Below are positions 59,260-64,000 of a stretch of 64,000 nucleotides of DNA, one piece after another (the stretch's first letter is position 1; the number at the start of each line of letters is the position of its first letter). The translations under genes and the position numbers were made by a program. The notes beneath the pieces were generated by a model that was not told the origin of the DNA, did not search any database, and saw only the letters and a list, made by a program, of their open reading frames with translations. Source of the stretch: CALDTK01 sp045110575 (lineage in GTDB: Bacteria > Bacteroidota > Bacteroidia > Chitinophagales > Saprospiraceae); the NCBI GenBank assembly GCA_045110575.1, contig JBGCGF010000001.1, forward strand, positions 1 through 64,000, written 5' to 3'.

Positions 59260-61275
59260 CTACGCATCAGGAACGTTACGCTCCAATTCATCGATCCACA
59301 TCTTAGCGGTAGAATCACTTGGGGCGCGCCAATCTCCTCGCGGACTTAAGCTTCCACCTGACTGCACCTTCGGACCGTTAGGAACCGCAGAGCGCTTGAA
59401 CTGACTCACTTGGAAAAAGCGCCAGCAGAATGTCCGTAGCCATTTCTTGATCGTCGGCAAATCGTAGGCATTCTTAGCGCCTTCAGAAATTCCTGCAGGC
59501 CAGTTACCATTGGCTGTATCACGCCAAGCATGGTAGCTCAAAAAGGCCACCTTGCTCGGAGCAAAGCCATAACGCGTTACATAGTAGGTGTTGAAGTCTT
59601 GTAATTCATACGGACCGATCTTCGCCTGCGTCGACTGCAAGGCTTCGCCTTCTGCTGCAGGGACGAGTTCCGGGCTAATCTCCGTATCGAGAATGCTGAA
59701 CAAGACTTCCTTCGCATCTGCACCAACTTCCCCCGTCTCAGCAACCCAACGAATGAGGTGCTGAATCAACGTCTTTGGTACTGAGGCATTCACGTTGTAA
59801 TGACTCATGTGGTCACCAACGCCATAGGTCGCCCAACCAAGTGCTAGCTCACTCAAATCGCCTGTACCAAGCACCATTGCTCCGTGGTGGTTTGCTAGTC
59901 GGAACAGGTGGCTTGTACGCTCGCCCGCTTGGACGTTTTCGTAGGTAATGTCGTATTGCGCGACACCTTCAGCAGCAGGGTGCTTTATGTCCGTGAGCAT
60001 CTGATTACTACTCGGACGAATGTCTATTTCTTCGGCGCTAACGCCAAGTGCATTCATGAGTTTCCACGCATTGCTCTTGGTACCGTCGCTGGTCGCAAAT
60101 CCAGGCATCGTATACGCTAACACATTGGTGCGTGGCAACTTGAGACGGTCCATGGTTTTGATCGCAACAAGGATTGCCTGCGTTGAATCTAATCCACCAC
60201 TAACCCCGATAACGATCTTATTGATCTTAGCAGCAGTCATGCGCTGTGCGAGTCCCTGCACTTGAATGTTGTACGCTTCGTAGCACTGCTCATCGCGACG
60301 AGCATTGTCACTTGGCACATACGGGAAACGCTCAATATTTCGCGACAATGGAACGTCTTGCTGTGGAAGCAACAATCCAAAATGAACAGCTCTAATCTTG
60401 CTGACTTGCTCACGGTGCACACCTGCGCTGTCGCGAAAGCTCGTGACACGTGAACGTTCTTGCACGATTCGGCCTAGGTCAACGTCGGCAAAGATGAGGT
60501 CTTCTTCTATGCTAAAGCGCTCACTTTCTGCAAGCGACTCACCAAGTTCGTGCACCATCGCATGTCCATCCCAAGCGAGATCGGTAGTGCTTTCGCCAGG
60601 TCCGGCAGCAGCGTAGAGGTATGCCGCGAGGCACTTTCCACTTTGAGCTGCGCAGAGTTCTCTCCGATATTTTGCTTTGCCGATCGTGATGTTACTCGCC
60701 GAAAGGTTGGTGAGCATTGTCGCTCCCGCCAAGGCCGCGTGGGTGCTTGGTGGGATTGGCGTCCAGACATCTTCGCAGATTTCCATGTGGAAGGCGAAAT
60801 TGCTGACGTTGGTTGCTTGGAAGATTAGATCTGGCCCAAACTCACAGCGCTGCCCAAGCAAGTACACGTGATCGAACGTTGCATCTCGCCCACTTGAGAA
60901 CTGTCGCTTTTCGTAGAATTCTCGGTAGTTGGGCAGGTAGAGTTTTGGCGAAAGCCCTAAAATACGCCCCTGATGTACAGCTACTGCGCAGTTGTATAAG
61001 CTTCCGCTAAAACGTAACCCAGCACCAACTATAATGACCGAACTGATTTGCTCACTCGCAGAAACCACTGCTTGCAAGGCATCCAAGGTTCCGTTGAGAA
61101 TGACGTCTTGCTGATGCAGGTCATCATTGCTATATGCACTCAACCCTAATTCAGGGAAGAGTACAAGCACTGCACCTTGGTCAGCAGCTTGCTTGGCCAT
61201 TGAGATCGTCCGTTCAGCATTGAATACTGGATCGGCGACTCTAACGTGAGGCACGGCAACGGCAACGCGAGCCAT
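59260..61275 (-). CDS. nadE: Glutamine-dependent NAD synthetase
   Basis: A 671-residue two-domain enzyme that completes NAD synthesis from deamido-NAD, ATP and glutamine. The N-terminal nitrilase-type glutaminase has Glu in LFPELGLSAYSNDD, Lys111 in GLSPKLYLPNYREFYE and Cys in FHMEICEDVWTP. The C-terminal synthetase has the PP-loop GVSGGLDSTQAILV and MVLGTGDLSELALGWATYGVGD. Two 14-bp words fall in it; one (60942) covers the codon of catalytic Lys111. ATG 61275 is used; an upstream ATG at 61311 would add 12 residues. Confidence 0.95.
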   Translation of the reverse strand: MARVAVAVPHVRVADPVFNAERTISMAKQAADQGAVLVLFPELGLSAYSNDDLHQQDVILNGTLDALQAVVSASEQISSVIIVGAGLRFSGSLYNCAVAVHQGRILGLSPKLYLPNYREFYEKRQFSSGRDATFDHVYLLGQRCEFGPDLIFQATNVSNFAFHMEICEDVWTPIPPSTHAALAGATMLTNLSASNITIGKAKYRRELCAAQSGKCLAAYLYAAAGPGESTTDLAWDGHAMVHELGESLAESERFSIEEDLIFADVDLGRIVQERSRVTSFRDSAGVHREQVSKIRAVHFGLLLPQQDVPLSRNIERFPYVPSDNARRDEQCYEAYNIQVQGLAQRMTAAKINKIVIGVSGGLDSTQAILVAIKTMDRLKLPRTNVLAYTMPGFATSDGTKSNAWKLMNALGVSAEEIDIRPSSNQMLTDIKHPAAEGVAQYDITYENVQAGERTSHLFRLANHHGAMVLGTGDLSELALGWATYGVGDHMSHYNVNASVPKTLIQHLIRWVAETGEVGADAKEVLFSILDTEISPELVPAAEGEALQSTQAKIGPYELQDFNTYYVTRYGFAPSKVAFLSYHAWRDTANGNWPAGISEGAKNAYDLPTIKKWLRTFCWRFFQVSQFKRSAVPNGPKVQSGGSLSPRGDWRAPSDSTAKMWIDELERNVPDA
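60942..60955 (+). repeat. 14-bp dispersed word GTTTTGGCGAAAGC
   Basis: In nadE; coding strand reads LSPKL and includes catalytic Lys111. Confidence 0.9.
61000..61013 (-). repeat. 14-bp dispersed word, variant GTTTTAGCGGAAGC
   Basis: In nadE, reads FSGS; 44 bp from an inverted copy at 60942. Confidence 0.8.
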
Positions 61276-61326
61276 GTCATGCGCATATAGGGAGTGAAAC
61301 GTAGCAGCCATGGGGCTAAGATGCGA

Positions 61327-62382
61327 CTATCGTAGCACAACTTTAGCACTTCGCTCACCTTCACTTGTTCGGAGTCTAACAACCACTAGTCCAACAGGAA
61401 GACGTACATCGTCCCAGATGAGCTGAGTTTTGCCGGAAGGTGCAGTACCTAACTGACGTCTTGCTAGTACGCGACCGTTTACGTCGATCAACTCAACAGA
61501 AACGCCTTGGGTTTCAGTCGTGAGGTCTAGTGAAGTATAGAGGATTCCGCTTTCGCTAAAACCTGTAATTCGGAAATCGTTCGCAGCTAGAACGTTGTTG
61601 GTTCCAGATACAATTTGCTGCCAATCATTTGACATGATTTCGTTCGCATTCACGAAGTCAAATCCACCCGCTCCATTCTTCTTCCAAAGAACAGTTACAA
61701 GGCGCACCTCGTCCATCATCCAGGTAGCAGGAAAATCGAAAGAAAAGCTTGACGTGTAAATAGCATCTACTGAAGCCGAACCGTTTACGACTAGCTCTCC
61801 GAAACTGCTCTGTCCTAGAATAGTGCCTCGCATTACGCGATGGTGTACAGCGTCGTTTCCACGGCTCGTTTGGCGATTGATGACATCATCTTCTACGGCA
61901 TAGACCGCTAGGTTGTACTCACCACTGGCTGCCTGGAAGAACTGAGTCTTCGTTTCAAAAGAGAACTCGCGGCCTTGAATAGCAGTTGACCATACGGTTG
62001 CATTTGCTACTGGAGCAGAAGCAACTTGCGCATCGATCGCATTCTTGATATTGGTACGAGACGTTGCTGCCGAACCTGACGTTGCTGATTGACGCGTATT
62101 TCCTAGGTAGAAACTTGGCTGTCCTGATACGCCGAAGTTGTCCGCGATTTCATTGCCAGCGGTCGTTTCAAGATCGCTTCCTGCGTAATGACCAGCGATA
62201 AGCACAGCAGAGGTCTCATTGTCTTCTATTAGGTCTTCGAAAAGATCCCAGCCCCAACCTCCACATGGAGGACACCAGGTTGCAGTAACCTTAGTAACCA
62301 TTGGCTTCTGAACCTCAGGAACCGTTTGTTGGGCGAACAGGCTTAAAGAAGAGAGAGCAAGGAGTAAAAGTAGAATGCGCAT
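61327..62382 (-). CDS. Omp28-like secreted protein with thioredoxin-type CPPC and T9SS domain
   Basis: A 351-residue exported protein. The signal peptide ends SLFAQ. A thioredoxin-like region carries TATWCPPCGGWG (near residue 35) and IADNFGVSGQPSFYLG with the cis-Pro. A beta-rich region and VWSTAIQGREFSFETKTQFF follow as in Omp28-like proteins. The last 75 residues (FSESGILYTSLDL ... VGLVVVRLRTSEGERSAKVVLR) form a type-A T9SS domain. The CPPC pair suggests thiol-disulfide activity. Its stop region lies 52 nt upstream of nadE. Confidence 0.85.
   Translation of the reverse strand: MRILLLLLALSSLSLFAQQTVPEVQKPMVTKVTATWCPPCGGWGWDLFEDLIEDNETSAVLIAGHYAGSDLETTAGNEIADNFGVSGQPSFYLGNTRQSATSGSAATSRTNIKNAIDAQVASAPVANATVWSTAIQGREFSFETKTQFFQAASGEYNLAVYAVEDDVINRQTSRGNDAVHHRVMRGTILGQSSFGELVVNGSASVDAIYTSSFSFDFPATWMMDEVRLVTVLWKKNGAGGFDFVNANEIMSNDWQQIVSGTNNVLAANDFRITGFSESGILYTSLDLTTETQGVSVELIDVNGRVLARRQLGTAPSGKTQLIWDDVRLPVGLVVVRLRTSEGERSAKVVLR
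61549..61562 (-). repeat. 14-bp dispersed word, variant GTTTTAGCGAAAGC
   Basis: In the Omp28-like gene, reads GFSES. Confidence 0.85.
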
Positions 62383-62467
62383 AAAATACCTACGTCAAGA
62401 AACGCGCCTTGGTTGCCTCCCTTCTTAAAAATTGACAATAGTCTTCAGATTGTGCGATATTAGGACT

Positions 62468-64000
62468 GTGATCTTCGTGAGACTTCTGCTAGTAACTGCC
62501 TTTTCAATCCTCTATACAGTGGCTTGGGGGCAAGACAAGTCTGCTGACGTCGATTGGACGTTCCGGATAGATAGCCTTCTGGAAATAGAGGACTTAAAGT
62601 ATCAAGATCTAGTACCTGTCCTCTACGAAATTCGATACGACAGCACCCTGATGACTTACTTGCTGGGGGAAGCACAAGTACTCAACAAGAAAGTAGCACA
62701 GTCTTTTGCCAAAAACTTGCTAGGGACGATGCACCGAAGGCGCTATCGCTATGATTTTGCCCTCAGAGCTCATGAAGAAGCGCACATACTTGCGATCAAA
62801 GCCAAGGATACCCTTGGAGAAATCATTTCGCTAAACAGCCGAGGAATCGTCTTCCGATACACCGACCGAGTTACGGATGCCTTGGATGCGCACCAAGCGG
62901 CAATAGAACTTGCCAAGGCCTCGAAAACTGATAATTCCGAATATCTCCGTGCGTTAGCCATCGCCTACGATGGCAAAGGGCGTATCCACTTGAAAATTGA
63001 ACAATTTGACCAAGCAGAGAAGGCCTTTTATAATTCCATGGAGTTTGAAAGGAAGATAGGGAGCACGCTGGGCTTAGCTATCAACCACTTCAATCTAGGT
63101 ACGGCATTGGAGCTCCGTGGGCGACTTGACTCTGCACTAATCATGTATCGCAAGGCACTGGTTTATAATGCTGAGATTGATTCGGAAATCGGGTTCAGCA
63201 TCAATACGATCGGTATTGCAAGAGTATTGACACGTCAAGGTTCGTACTACAAAGCCTTAAAATTGATCAGGGAAGCGCTCCCGATTGTAGAGAAGCGAAA
63301 GCACAATTTCTACATGACAACAGCAGAATTGGCCTACGGTGACATCCTGATTGAAACGAATAACTTCCCCGTTGCTAAAACGCATCTCCTTCGCGCCCAA
63401 GCACTTTCAATAGAGCATAATCTCATCGACGAAGAGGCCAAGGCACTGCGTTTGTTATCCAAATTAGAAGAGCGTCAAGATCATATCGAGGAAGCGTTTG
63501 CCTATTTTAAGCGTGCCAATGAACTCGAGAAACGCGTCCTCAACGAGAAGAACCAACGCTACGTTTCGGCACTCTCGGCGCAGTACGACGATGAGCTGAA
63601 AGATCTAGAAATCAAACGTCTAGCACAGGAAAATGAACTCGTGCGTGAGCGTTCCCGTCGAACACGACGCAACTTCACAGGCTTCGTTATTCTACTCCTG
63701 TTCTTGGGTGTTATTCTCGGTGTCTTATACCGCCAGCGTAAACTTGTCTTACAACGCGATCTCGTAAAACTTGAGCAACAACGCCTTGCTGCCCAAATGA
63801 ACCCGCACTTCCTCTTCAATGCGCTAAATAGCGTGAAGAGTTATCTTATTTCCAACCAAGGCGATGCAGCAATCAACTACTTGAGCAAGTTCGCCAAGTT
63901 GATGCGTCGCATCCTTTCATCGACCAATAACGAGCAAGTACCGCTTGCAGAGGAAATCGAGAATTCAAAGCTCTACGTATCAATAGAAAACGCTCGATTT
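62468..64000 (+). CDS. TPR sensor histidine kinase of LytS/YehU type, 3' end missing
   Basis: At least 511 residues in an open frame to the window end. A signal peptide starts at GTG 62468 or 62477 (FVRLLLVTAFSILYTVAWGQ). Periplasmic TPR-type helices span about 30-370, with a coiled coil near 350-400, then one membrane helix (about 400-420; FTGFVILLLFLGVILGVLY) and the His-kinase domain of the LytS family, with LAAQMNPHFLFNALNSVKSYL holding the phosphoacceptor His. The ATPase domain lies beyond the window. These kinases usually act with a LytTR response regulator. Confidence 0.88.
   Translation, partial: MIFVRLLLVTAFSILYTVAWGQDKSADVDWTFRIDSLLEIEDLKYQDLVPVLYEIRYDSTLMTYLLGEAQVLNKKVAQSFAKNLLGTMHRRRYRYDFALRAHEEAHILAIKAKDTLGEIISLNSRGIVFRYTDRVTDALDAHQAAIELAKASKTDNSEYLRALAIAYDGKGRIHLKIEQFDQAEKAFYNSMEFERKIGSTLGLAINHFNLGTALELRGRLDSALIMYRKALVYNAEIDSEIGFSINTIGIARVLTRQGSYYKALKLIREALPIVEKRKHNFYMTTAELAYGDILIETNNFPVAKTHLLRAQALSIEHNLIDEEAKALRLLSKLEERQDHIEEAFAYFKRANELEKRVLNEKNQRYVSALSAQYDDELKDLEIKRLAQENELVRERSRRTRRNFTGFVILLLFLGVILGVLYRQRKLVLQRDLVKLEQQRLAAQMNPHFLFNALNSVKSYLISNQGDAAINYLSKFAKLMRRILSSTNNEQVPLAEEIENSKLYVSIENARF

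Overview
The window reads as chromosomal DNA of a member of the Bacteroidota. At least five genes encode exported proteins with type IX secretion (T9SS) C-terminal domains. There are also a PorP/SprF protein, a PorE-like envelope protein, a short metF, a GyrB and ParC of Bacteroidota type, several small lipoproteins and PMT-type outer-membrane barrels. I cannot fix the family from sequence alone. No phage, IS transposase, rRNA operon or CRISPR array is visible.

Layout: 0-2.3 kb holds a decayed and an intact copy of a T9SS-exported protein; 2.4-4.5 kb a TPR histidine kinase; 4.5-11.3 kb a sterol-desaturase-type hydroxylase, ParC, a SWIM-like protein and MetF; 11.3-16.2 kb three small barrels and an M14 carboxypeptidase; 16.3-19.8 kb fumarylacetoacetase, a PBP4-type DD-peptidase and a lipoprotein methyltransferase; 19.8-22.3 kb gyrB with a tandemly duplicated terminator region; 22.5-23.8 kb a PLP decarboxylase; 23.87-24.94 kb an array of five related structured RNAs; 25-30.8 kb aminopeptidase P, a T9SS beta-propeller and a ViaA-like VWA protein; 30.9 kb an unusual tRNA-Met; 31-38.7 kb a TPR protein, PadR-PspC, a GxxExxY gene inside imperfect inverted repeats, a phosphohexomutase, 6-phosphogluconate dehydrogenase and a DUF4197 lipoprotein; 39-45 kb a PorE-like protein carrying SPOR, PurN, a LolC/E-type permease and glucose-6-phosphate dehydrogenase; 45-53 kb PorP/SprF, a type-B T9SS cargo, a GH30 lipoprotein and a secreted SGNH hydrolase; 53-58 kb cupredoxin, nitrilase, porin and a dCache-pentameric-channel fusion; 58-64 kb a thioesterase, NAD synthetase, an Omp28-like T9SS protein and the start of a LytS-type kinase.

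Two features stand out. (1) Five tandem, minus-strand, structured RNAs of about 155-165 nt each end in an intrinsic-terminator hairpin, and their helices are preserved by compensatory changes. They lie directly upstream of a PLP decarboxylase. (2) A 14-bp word, GTTTTRGCGRAAGC, occurs 19 times, plus one one-base variant, where about 0.002 would be expected by chance. It lies on both strands, inside genes in five of six reading frames and between genes, so selection acts on DNA rather than protein. Its distribution resembles DNA-uptake or other genome-wide recognition words.

Functional links: zwf and the 6-phosphogluconate dehydrogenase give the oxidative pentose phosphate steps; PorP/SprF, the PorE-like protein and the cargo proteins belong to T9SS; GyrB and ParC come from separate topoisomerases, without GyrA or ParE nearby.
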